From Ramlibacter ginsenosidimutans (GTDB lineage Bacteria > Pseudomonadota > Gammaproteobacteria > Burkholderiales > Burkholderiaceae_C): a DNA stretch of 64,000 nt. Position 1 is the stretch's first letter. Each line of letters opens with the position of its first letter. Shown piece by piece: positions 38,376-48,454 of the stretch. The translations under genes were made by a program, and so were the position numbers. The notes under the pieces are model-generated. The model did not search any database, was not told the DNA's origin, and was given only the letters and a program-made list of their open reading frames with translations. Location: positions 124,001-188,000 of the forward strand of contig NZ_JAEPWM010000002.1 of assembly GCF_016654015.1 (NCBI RefSeq), given 5' to 3'.

Positions 38376-38860
38376 GACGCCACGTAGCTCCCCGACTTGC
38401 CTCCGTGCTTTTCCAGCAGCTTCACGTCAGTGATGGTCATCCCGCGGTCAACCGCCTTGCACATGTCGTAGACCGTGAGCAGGGCGACGTTCACCGCGGT
38501 GAGCGCTTCCATTTCCACGCCCGTCGGTCCCACGGTCTCCACGGTGGCCGTGCACACCACCGCGGCCGGTTCGGCGCCCTGGGCCGGACGCAGGACGAAG
38601 TCCAGCGCCACGCGCGTGAGCGCAAGCGGGTGGCACAGGGGAATCAGGTCGCTGGTTTTCTTGGCGCCCTGGATGCCGGCGATGCGCGCCACGCCCAAAA
38701 CGTCACCCTTCTTTGCCGACCCGCTCTGGATCAAGGCCAGGGTAGCGGGTAGCATTTCGATGCGGCCCTCGGCGACCGCCACGCGATGCGTGGCCGCCTT
38801 CCCGGCGACATCGACCATGTGGGCCTGTCCTTGCGCGTCGAAATGGGTGAATCCTGTCAT
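38372..38860 (-). CDS. moaC: Cyclic pyranopterin monophosphate synthase
   Basis: 162 residues, the family's normal length. MoaC converts 3',8-cyclo-GTP to cyclic pyranopterin monophosphate in molybdenum cofactor synthesis. Visible motifs are [56 protein letters not shown] and the [12 protein letters not shown] end. The start codon lies on the opposite strand of the same four bases (CATG, 38858-38861) as the start of the next gene. Convergent with the oligosaccharyltransferase gene. Confidence 0.97.
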   Translation of the reverse strand: MTGFTHFDAQGQAHMVDVAGKAATHRVAVAEGRIEMLPATLALIQSGSAKKGDVLGVARIAGIQGAKKTSDLIPLCHPLALTRVALDFVLRPAQGAEPAAVVCTATVETVGPTGVEMEALTAVNVALLTVYDMCKAVDRGMTITDVKLLEKHGGKSGSYVAS

Positions 38861-39656
38861 GCTGCAACCATCGCTTCTTCTGGACCATCATACGAGCTTC
38901 GCGTGGCGCTCCCGCCTGCGGGCGGCCGGTGTCCACCTGGGCTTGAGCTTGCTGGTCGCAGCACTCTCGGCCTACCTGGTCTTCGCACTCTGGTACCCCT
39001 ATCCGTACCGCGAGATCTCCGGCGGGCGCGAGCTGTTCCTGCTGGTGGTGTCCGTGGACGTGGTGCTCGGTCCCCTGCTCACGTTCGCGGTGTTCGACCT
39101 GCGCAAGGGCTGGACGATGCTGCGTCGCGACCTCGCGGTCATCGGGCTGCTGCAGCTGGCGGGCCTGGGCTACGGGCTGTGGACGGTGCACGTCGCGCGT
39201 CCCGTGCACATGGTGTTCGAATACGACCGCTTCCGCGTCGTGCACCTCGTGGAGATCCCGAGGGAGCTCGAAGACAAGGTGCCGCCGGGCATCGAGCTGG
39301 CGCCGCTGCGCGGACCGACGCTGCTGGCGCTGCGCCCCTTTCGCAACGGGGCCGAGCAGGGAGCGATGACGATGGAGGCGCTGCAGGGCGTGCCGCTCGC
39401 CGCGCGCACGGAACTCTGGGAGCCGTATGAGGTCGGACGGGCGGAGGTGCTGCAGGCCGCGCGCCCCGCGACGCAACTCAAGCAGAGGTTCCCCCAGCGC
39501 GCAGCCGAAATCGACGCCGCCTTGCGGGGCTCCGGCCGTGAGGCCGCCGCGGCGGCCTACCTGCCCCTCGTGGCGCGTACGGCCGAGGCCTGGACCGTGC
39601 TCCTGGATGCCAACACCGCCGAAGTGATCGGATATCTGCCCCTGGATTCGTTTTGA
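38859..39656 (+). CDS. TfpX/TfpZ-family type IV pilin accessory protein
   Basis: 265 residues. Three N-terminal membrane helices ([49 protein letters not shown] and [20 protein letters not shown]) are followed by a soluble, probably periplasmic domain. The [11 protein letters not shown] and DVVLGPLLT segments are characteristic of the pilin accessory proteins encoded beside pilA in some Pseudomonas pilin groups, where they help to assemble particular pilins. Here the gene is 13 kb from pilA but just past the oligosaccharyltransferase. ATG 38859 is the start, directly back-to-back with moaC. It overlaps the next gene by 4 nt. Confidence 0.82.
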   Translation: MLQPSLLLDHHTSFAWRSRLRAAGVHLGLSLLVAALSAYLVFALWYPYPYREISGGRELFLLVVSVDVVLGPLLTFAVFDLRKGWTMLRRDLAVIGLLQLAGLGYGLWTVHVARPVHMVFEYDRFRVVHLVEIPRELEDKVPPGIELAPLRGPTLLALRPFRNGAEQGAMTMEALQGVPLAARTELWEPYEVGRAEVLQAARPATQLKQRFPQRAAEIDAALRGSGREAAAAAYLPLVARTAEAWTVLLDANTAEVIGYLPLDSF

Positions 39657-41155
39657 ACCTGTTCTCCCGTTCCCGCTGGCGCGCCGCCGCCGCTGCGGTC
39701 CTGGCCGTCTCGGTCGCGATGGCGCCGGTGCGCGCGCAACTGCCGCAGCTCGGAGGCAACGGCGAACTCAGCACGAACGCCGAGCGGCGCATCGGCGAGC
39801 GCATCGCCCGCGAGCTGTACCGCGACCCCGACTACATCGACGACCCGGTGATCGTCGAGTACGTGCAGGGCATCTGGCAGCGCCTGCTGGACTCCGCCCG
39901 CCGACGCGGCGAGCTGACCCCCGAACTCGACGAGCGCTTCGCGTGGCAGGTGATGCTCGGCAAGGACCGCACCGTGAACGCGTTCGCTCTGCCCGGTGGC
40001 TGGATGGGCCTCAACTCGGGGCTGGTCGCCGTGACCGCCAACAGTGACGAACTCGCATCCGTGCTGGGGCATGAGCTGAGCCACGTCACCCAGCGCCATA
40101 TCTCGCGGATGATGGAGCAGCAGTCGCAGCAGGCGCCCCTGCTGATCGCGGGCATGCTGCTGGGCGCGCTGGCCGCGGGCAAGAGCGGCCAGGCCGGAGG
40201 TGCGCTGATCTCCGGCGCGCAAGGGCTGGCGATGGCGCAGCAGCTCAGTTTCTCGCGCGACATGGAGCGCGAGGCGGACCGCATCGGCTTCGGCGTGATG
40301 ACCGGCGCCGGCTTCGCCCCGCAAGGCTTCGTCACGATGTTCGACAAGCTGCAGCAGGCTTCGCGCCTCAACGACAACGGCGCCTATCCCTACCTGCGCA
40401 CCCACCCCATGACGACGGAGCGCGCGGCCGACATCCAGGCCCGCCAGGAGCTCGTGCCGCGCGCGGTCGTGCCGACGACGCTGGAGCACGCGATGATCGC
40501 TGGCCGTGCCAAGGTGATCTCCAATCCGGGCATCGATGCATTGCGCGCGTTGGTCAGCGACGCCCAGGCGACCAGCCTCGCAGCGCAGCCGCGCCCGCGC
40601 CAGGCCAACGTGCTTTACGCGGGGACCCTCGCCGCCGCGCGCGTGCACGATGCAGCCGCTTTCCAGCAACTGCTGCCACGCCTCGAAGCGGTCGCGGTCG
40701 GCGACGCCGCCGCGCAGCGGCTCGCGCGACTGCTCGCCGCCGAAGTCGCCGAGGACCGGCAGGACTGGCCGGGGGTGCTGCGCCTGGTCGATTTCGCCAG
40801 CCCGGGCCGGCCCGAGCTGTTCCTGGCGGCCCCCGCCCTGGTGCACACGGGCCATGCGTCGGAAGTGGCGCAGCGCCTGCAGACCTGGGTGGCAACGCGG
40901 CCGCGCGACGCGAGCGCGTGGCAATTGCTGGCCACCGCGTACCAGGCCCAGGGACAGCAACTGCGCGCCGTGCGAGCGGACGCCGAAGCGCACGTCGCGC
41001 AGATGGATTACCAGGCGGCGCTCGATCGCCTGCGGGCCGGGCAGGACATGGTGCGCAAGGGCACGGCCGGCGCCGACTACATCGAGGCGTCGATCATCGA
41101 CACCCGGGCCCGCCAGGTCGCTTCACTTCTTCACGAGCAGTCGCTCGAGCGCTGA
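39653..41155 (+). CDS. M48-family periplasmic metalloprotease (BepA-like)
   Basis: 500 residues. A signal peptide (residues 1-29, ending APVRAQ) is followed by an M48 zinc protease domain with HELSHVTQRH and the third ligand in EREADRIGFGVM. A TPR-like helical C-terminal half (LAAARVHDAAAFQQLLPRLEAV...WQLLATAYQAQG) completes the protein. This is the architecture of BepA, which looks after outer-membrane protein and LPS-assembly quality. TTG 39653 is the start because it alone gives a full signal peptide; it overlaps the previous stop (TTGA). It converges with the holin-like gene, overlapping it by 33 bp. Confidence 0.93.
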   Translation: MNLFSRSRWRAAAAAVLAVSVAMAPVRAQLPQLGGNGELSTNAERRIGERIARELYRDPDYIDDPVIVEYVQGIWQRLLDSARRRGELTPELDERFAWQVMLGKDRTVNAFALPGGWMGLNSGLVAVTANSDELASVLGHELSHVTQRHISRMMEQQSQQAPLLIAGMLLGALAAGKSGQAGGALISGAQGLAMAQQLSFSRDMEREADRIGFGVMTGAGFAPQGFVTMFDKLQQASRLNDNGAYPYLRTHPMTTERAADIQARQELVPRAVVPTTLEHAMIAGRAKVISNPGIDALRALVSDAQATSLAAQPRPRQANVLYAGTLAAARVHDAAAFQQLLPRLEAVAVGDAAAQRLARLLAAEVAEDRQDWPGVLRLVDFASPGRPELFLAAPALVHTGHASEVAQRLQTWVATRPRDASAWQLLATAYQAQGQQLRAVRADAEAHVAQMDYQAALDRLRAGQDMVRKGTAGADYIEASIIDTRARQVASLLHEQSLER

Positions 41156-41479
41156 GTCGATCACCATTCCGATGGCGGTGTACAGCAGCGAGCCGATCAG
41201 GGCGGCCAGGAAGCTGCGCACGACAAAGCCGTCCAGCAACGCGGACGCGGCCCAGAACATCAAGGCGTTGATCACGAACAGGAACAGGCCGAGCGTCAGC
41301 ACCGTGACCGGCAGCGTCAGCACCACCAGCACCGGGCGCACGACGGCGTTGAGCAGGCCGATGACCAGCGCCGCGCCCATCGCGGTGGCGAAGCTGCGCA
41401 CCTCGACCCCGTTGTAGACGTAGGCCACGAACAGGAGCGCGGAGGCGCTCAGCACCCACTTCGCGATCAGCTTCAGCAT
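41123..41479 (-). CDS. YvlD/phage-holin-family four-helix membrane protein
   Basis: 118 residues, almost entirely hydrophobic, with four predicted helices. The conserved VIGLLNAVVRPVLVVLTLPVTVLTLGLFLFVINALMFW block marks the 'phage holin family' (YvlD-like) membrane proteins, which are common chromosomal proteins not tied to phage. Start at ATG 41479 (MLKLIAKW). The last 33 bp overlap the end of the M48 gene on the other strand. Function unknown; there is no lysis gene nearby. Confidence 0.88.
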   Translation of the reverse strand: MLKLIAKWVLSASALLFVAYVYNGVEVRSFATAMGAALVIGLLNAVVRPVLVVLTLPVTVLTLGLFLFVINALMFWAASALLDGFVVRSFLAALIGSLLYTAIGMVIDSALERLLVKK

Positions 41480-41510
41480 GGGCGGGGAGCATAGCACCCG
41501 CCCTGCTGCG

Positions 41511-41921
41511 CTAGAAGTCGCAGGCGAGGAACAGGAGCGCTCCCAGTCCCATCAGGGCGCCCGGCGCCCAGTGGCCGCGGTCGCCGGGGCCGCCCTGCCG
41601 CGGTCGTCGCGCGTCCAGCACGCTCTCGGTCTGGTGCTGCGCCATCAGCGCGCGCGTGAGCTCGGGCAGCGGCCCGCGGGCCAGCACCGGCGTCACCTCG
41701 TCGCCCCGGCCCTCCAGGAAAGGCACGAGCTGCTGGAACAGCTTGCTCGCCCACCGGGTGCGCCAGTTCTCGCGCGCGGAGTGGCTCACCCACTTGCTGA
41801 TGCGTTGCGTCATCCGCGGCGCGCACGCGACCAGCACCCAGTGCGTGCCGGGACCGCCCGCGCCCGCCAGCCGCTGCCGGGCATAGCCGGGATCGTCCAG
41901 GTACACGATGACCTTCTGCAT
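41511..41921 (-). CDS. Hypothetical protein with C-terminal membrane anchor
   Basis: 136 residues from ATG 41921, which has an AAGGAGA ribosome site 8 nt upstream. The N-terminus MQKVIVYLDDPGYARQRL is followed by a soluble body rich in Arg (GTHWVLVACAPRMTQRISKWVS). One hydrophobic segment lies at the very C-terminus (ALMGLGALLFLACDF), suggesting a tail anchor. I recognise no named family, though the sequence looks like a normal conserved protein. It lies 31 nt upstream of the holin-like gene on the same strand. Confidence 0.75.
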   Translation of the reverse strand: MQKVIVYLDDPGYARQRLAGAGGPGTHWVLVACAPRMTQRISKWVSHSARENWRTRWASKLFQQLVPFLEGRGDEVTPVLARGPLPELTRALMAQHQTESVLDARRPRQGGPGDRGHWAPGALMGLGALLFLACDF

Positions 41922-42098
41922 GGGCTCTTTCTCCTTGCCTTGTCTACCGCGGCGCGGCGCTGCGCCGCCGGTGGCCGGCGCGCCAGCCGGCCGCCCGCAC
42001 GCCCCGCGCCTCCAGCATAAGTGCTCCGCCTCCGCCCGGATACCTGGCGCAGCGGGCTGCGGGGCTATGATGCCCATCCGCCGTCTTCCCGCAGTCCC

Positions 42099-42524
42099 AT
42101 GGCCGGCATCCACATCACCGACATCGAAGCCGCCATCAATTTCTGGCGCGAGCGCAAGCCATCGCCCGACGGCGTGAGCCTGCCGCCCGAGCTGCGCGCG
42201 TTGGCGGAGGTGTATGCGCTGATGGTGTACTACCGCGAGGACGAGGCCGACGAGCGCAGCTTCCCGCCGGCTGCCTATGCCGCGTGGAAGGCCTGGTACG
42301 ACAGCCAGCCCGACACGCCCTGCATCGCGATCTGCTCCACCAGCCAGGGCGACGCCCAGTGCAAGGGCTGCGGCCGCAGGTTCGAGGAGGTGCAGCGCTG
42401 GACCGAGATGAGCCCGGCGCAGAAGCGGCAGGTCTGGCGGCGCATCACGCTGCAGGGCGACGCCTGGCGCTTCAACCGCTACGTCGAACGCGCGAGCGCC
42501 GCCGCCGAGCGCGGGCAGAACTAG
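42099..42524 (+). CDS. DUF3717 and DUF1289 domain protein
   Basis: 141 residues. The N-terminal part (ITDIEAAINFWRERKPSP, with SLPPELRALAEVYALMVYY) fits DUF3717, a family seen in Burkholderiales. The C-terminal part (PCIAICSTSQGDAQCKGCGRRFEEVQRWTEMSPAQKRQVW) fits DUF1289, a small four-cysteine domain that may bind zinc. Function is not known for either. ATG 42099 is chosen at the family start. The next gene begins 2 nt after the stop, so the two are probably cotranscribed. Confidence 0.88.
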   Translation: MAGIHITDIEAAINFWRERKPSPDGVSLPPELRALAEVYALMVYYREDEADERSFPPAAYAAWKAWYDSQPDTPCIAICSTSQGDAQCKGCGRRFEEVQRWTEMSPAQKRQVWRRITLQGDAWRFNRYVERASAAAERGQN

Positions 42525-42526
42525 CC

Positions 42527-42829
42527 GTGCGCCGGCTGCGCCAGGCTCCCAATCTCGCCATCGCGACGCTCTGGGCGGACCTGTTGCAAGAGGAGGGCAT
42601 CGCCGCCAGCGTGCAGCGCCAGTTCCTGGGCAGCGTCGCCGGCGAAATTCCGCCCGATCAGTGCCTGCCGGAGATCTGGATCACGCACGACGAGCAGTGG
42701 GCGCGCGCCCGCGCGCTGCTCGATGAACTGCTGGCGCTGCCGCAGCGGCGCTGGCACTGCGGCTGCGGCGAGCTGGTCGAAGGCGGCTTCGAGTCCTGCT
42801 GGAACTGCGGCCGGGCGATGCCGTCCTGA
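42527..42829 (+). CDS. DUF2007-type protein with C-terminal zinc ribbon
   Basis: 100 residues from GTG 42527. The N-terminal two thirds (NLAIATLWADLLQEEGIAASVQRQFLGS... then PEIWITHDEQWARARALLDELL) match the DUF2007 'putative signal-transducing protein' fold. The end carries CGCGELVEGGFESCWNCG, a Cys4 zinc-ribbon arrangement. Start inferred from position 2 nt after the DUF3717 gene; the frame extends upstream into that gene. Role unknown. Confidence 0.8.
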   Translation: MRRLRQAPNLAIATLWADLLQEEGIAASVQRQFLGSVAGEIPPDQCLPEIWITHDEQWARARALLDELLALPQRRWHCGCGELVEGGFESCWNCGRAMPS

Positions 42830-42860
42830 CGCGCCGCCTGCAAGGCGCGCGCGCGCCGGC

Positions 42861-43421
42861 TCACTTCCAGCGGATCGGCTCGATGTCGACGTGCCGCGCG
42901 CCGTCGCCCAGCATCAGCGTGCCTTCCTGGATGGTCGCCTGCAACTGCATCGAGCGCTGCGCCAGCGCTTCCAGCGCCTTGGAGGCGTCGCTGGGAATGC
43001 GCCACACCGACAGGTTCTGCAGGCGGGTGAGCTTCGTCTCGATGCCGCGCCACCAGACTTCCGCCGCGTGGTGGAACGGGTAGACCGCCACCTGGTCCGA
43101 TTGCCGGCACGCCTTGGCGATCGCGACTTCGTCGGGTTGGCCGACTTCGATCCACAGGCGCGTGGCGCCGGTGAAGTCGCGCAGCCACGCATCGGGCTCG
43201 TCGGGGTCGGACAGGCCCTTGCCGAAGGCTAGCGTGCCGTCGCCGCCGCAGACGGTCTGCAAGGTGTGGGCCTGCAAGGCCAGGGCCGCCAGCCGCACCA
43301 TCATGCGTTCGTCGGTCTCGCTGGGGTGGCGCGCCAGGGTGAGGGCGTGGTCGGCATAGTAGCCGTGGTCGATGTCGGCCACGGCGAGCTGCACCTTGAA
43401 GACGGTGGACTTGAGGGCCAA
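42861..43421 (-). CDS. yaeQ: YaeQ family protein
   Basis: 186 residues, the family's normal size. It begins MALKSTVFKVQLAVADIDHGYYADHALTLARHPSETDERMMVRL, the hallmark of YaeQ, a PD-(D/E)XK-nuclease-like fold of unknown role (E. coli YaeQ was linked to RfaH suppression in Salmonella). Acidic and lysine residues of the fold are around LWIEVGQPDE. It is read in the same direction as purB, whose stop is 8 nt downstream of this start. Confidence 0.95.
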   Translation of the reverse strand: MALKSTVFKVQLAVADIDHGYYADHALTLARHPSETDERMMVRLAALALQAHTLQTVCGGDGTLAFGKGLSDPDEPDAWLRDFTGATRLWIEVGQPDEVAIAKACRQSDQVAVYPFHHAAEVWWRGIETKLTRLQNLSVWRIPSDASKALEALAQRSMQLQATIQEGTLMLGDGARHVDIEPIRWK

Positions 43422-43429
43422 GGGGTCCT

Positions 43430-46519
<3,090 letters not shown>

Positions 46520-46603
46520 TCACGGATCGCCCCACGCAGGCCCAGGCGGCGGCCCGCAGCCGAGCACGACCGGCCCCCGCCGCCTAGAATCCCGGTTGTA
46601 CCA

Positions 46604-47473
46604 ATGTCTGCCGCCATGCTCTATCCCGAACTGTTCAAGCAACTCGAGTCCGTCCGCTGGGACATGGACAAGGACATCCCGTGGGACCAGTTCGACGGCT
46701 CCCGGCTTTCCGAAGAGCAGGCGCAGACGATCAAGATGAATGCGATCACCGAGTGGGCCGCGCTGCCCGCGACGGAGATGTTCCTGCGCGACAACCGCAA
46801 CGACAGCGACTTCTCCGCGTTCATGTCGATCTGGTTCTTCGAGGAGCAGAAGCACTCGCTGGTGCTGATGGAATACCTGCGCCGCTTCCGTCCCGACCTG
46901 GTGCCCTCCGAGCAGGAACTGCACGAGGTGCGCTTCGAATTCGAACCGGCTCCCGCGCTGGAAACGCTGATGCTGCACTTCTGCGGCGAGATTCGCCTGA
47001 ACCACTGGTACCGGCGTGCCGCGGAATGGCACAGCGAGCCGGTGATCAAGCACATCTACCAGACGCTGAGCCAGGACGAGGCCCGCCACGGCGGCGCCTA
47101 CCTGCGCTACATGAAGCGGGCGATCGGCAAGTTCGGCGTCGATGCCAAGGCCGCGTTCGCGAAGGTGGGCGTGCTCATGGCCAGCGCCCGCCGCACCGCG
47201 CAGGCTTTGCACCCGACCAACCTGCACGTCAACAAGTCCCTGTTCCCGCGCGACACCATCCAGTCGCGGCTGCCCAATCCCGAGTGGCTGGAGCACTGGC
47301 TGGACAAGCAGATCGACTTCGATGCGGTGTGGGAGAACAAGGTGGTCGAACGCATCCTGCACAACCTGAGTCTGCTGATGGACCGCAGCTTCAAGAGCGT
47401 GCAGGACCTCAATCGCTACCGCAAGGAACTGCAGGCCGGCCTCGCCGGCGGCGCGGTGCCGAACGCCGCGTGA
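46604..47473 (+). CDS. Ferritin-like di-iron protein
   Basis: 289 residues, all-helical. Two metal-binding helices are recognisable: WFFEEQKHSLVLMEYLRRF (ExxH) and SQDEARHGGAYLRYMKR (DExRH), with additional Glu residues in ATEMFLRD and FCGEIRLNHW, the pattern of ferritin-like di-iron carboxylate enzymes (related to acyl-ACP desaturases). The substrate is unknown; it could be an oxygenase/desaturase or iron-handling protein. ATG 46604 is the start, with ATG 46616 as a close alternative. rfaE2 starts 28 nt after it. Confidence 0.82.
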   Translation: MSAAMLYPELFKQLESVRWDMDKDIPWDQFDGSRLSEEQAQTIKMNAITEWAALPATEMFLRDNRNDSDFSAFMSIWFFEEQKHSLVLMEYLRRFRPDLVPSEQELHEVRFEFEPAPALETLMLHFCGEIRLNHWYRRAAEWHSEPVIKHIYQTLSQDEARHGGAYLRYMKRAIGKFGVDAKAAFAKVGVLMASARRTAQALHPTNLHVNKSLFPRDTIQSRLPNPEWLEHWLDKQIDFDAVWENKVVERILHNLSLLMDRSFKSVQDLNRYRKELQAGLAGGAVPNAA

Positions 47474-47501
47474 TCGCGGCGCGGTGCGCGCGGGTGGTCG
47501 C

Positions 47502-47987
47502 GTGAGCGAGCCGGCCTTTCTCGCCAAGATCGTCGGCCGGCGCGAGGCCGCCGAGCGCATGAAGCACCTGCCCGCACCGGTGGTGTTCACCAATGGCGTG
47601 TTCGACGTGCTGCACCGGGGACACGTCACCTACCTCGCGCAGGCGCGCGCGCAGGGCGGCAGCCTGGTCGTCGCGCTGAACACCGACGCGTCGGCTCGCC
47701 GGCTCGGCAAGGGCCCGGACCGGCCACTGAACACAGAAGCCGATCGCGCCGTCGTGATCGCGGCGCTCGAAGCCGTCGGCATGGTCACCTTCTTCGACGA
47801 GGACACGCCGGTGCAGTTGCTGGCCGAATTGAAGCCGCAGGTGTACGTCAAGGGCGGCGACTACGACATGCGCAAGCTGGCGGAGACGGCGCTGGTGGAG
47901 GGCTACGGCGGCCGCGCGCTCGCGATTCCCTTCGTCGACGGGTATTCGACGACGCGCCTGGTGGAGCGGATCCGCGGCGGATCCTGA
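47502..47987 (+). CDS. rfaE2: D-glycero-beta-D-manno-heptose 1-phosphate adenylyltransferase
   Basis: 161 residues. It is the stand-alone nucleotidyltransferase half of HldE/RfaE and makes ADP-heptose precursor for LPS core. The HxGH-type motif is in FTNGVFDVLHRGHVTYL, followed by VALNTDASARRLGKGPDRP, KPQVYVKGGDY and the YSTTRLVERI end. Separate RfaE2 proteins are usual in betaproteobacteria. GTG 47502 is the start (VSEPAFLAKI). Its product would feed the GT9-type enzymes of the island if these use heptose. Confidence 0.95.
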   Translation: MSEPAFLAKIVGRREAAERMKHLPAPVVFTNGVFDVLHRGHVTYLAQARAQGGSLVVALNTDASARRLGKGPDRPLNTEADRAVVIAALEAVGMVTFFDEDTPVQLLAELKPQVYVKGGDYDMRKLAETALVEGYGGRALAIPFVDGYSTTRLVERIRGGS

Positions 47988-48060
47988 GCGCCGCGCGGAC
48001 GGCGCCGGCTGGGGCGTCCCGCCCCCTTCCCGCAAGAACCTGCAGCTTCGCCCGATCTTC

Positions 48061-48426
48061 CTACGCGGGCCGCGAGGGCGCACCGTGCGCATCGGTACTG
48101 GCCGGCTTGCGCTTGCGCTGTGCGTGCCGGCGGCGCAGGAAGTGCTCGGTGTCGTCCACGGACTCGAACACCACCGGCACCACCAGCAGGATCGAGTTCT
48201 TCGTCGCCATGCCCATGAGCATGATCAGCCCGATCAGCGAAGGCATCGAAAAGCTTTTCTGCGCGATCGGCAGTCCGACGAAGCGCCGCCCGGGCCCGGC
48301 GGCAGCGCGCTCAGGATGGTGAGCGGGTGCAGGAAGTCCTTGAACGGCAGCACCAGCACGATGTAGATGCAGAAGCACGCCGGTGAGCATCGCCAGCCCG
48401 AAGCTCGCGAACAGCTCGCCCATCAT
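48061..48426 (-). pseudogene. Remnant of an RND multidrug efflux pump (AcrB-like) gene
   Basis: About 120 codons that match a transmembrane part of RND transporters in pieces and in changing frames. MGELFASFGLAMLTGVL is in one frame; CIYIVLVLPFKDFLHPLTILSAL continues in a second; the first frame returns with FVGLPIAQKSFSMPSLIGLIMLMGMATKNSILLV. It then runs into unrelated sequence (ESVDDTEHFLRRRH). Two frameshifts and missing ends on both sides make it non-functional. It lies just downstream of glnE on the same strand, 28 bp from that stop. Confidence 0.8.
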
Positions 48427-48454
48427 CTCGGCGTCCCCGCAGGTGCAACGAGCG

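Noticed and set aside
41123-41479. Phage origin suggested by the 'holin' family name
   Set aside because: The YvlD-type four-helix family is a common chromosomal protein. There are no phage genes, integrase or att-like repeats around it.
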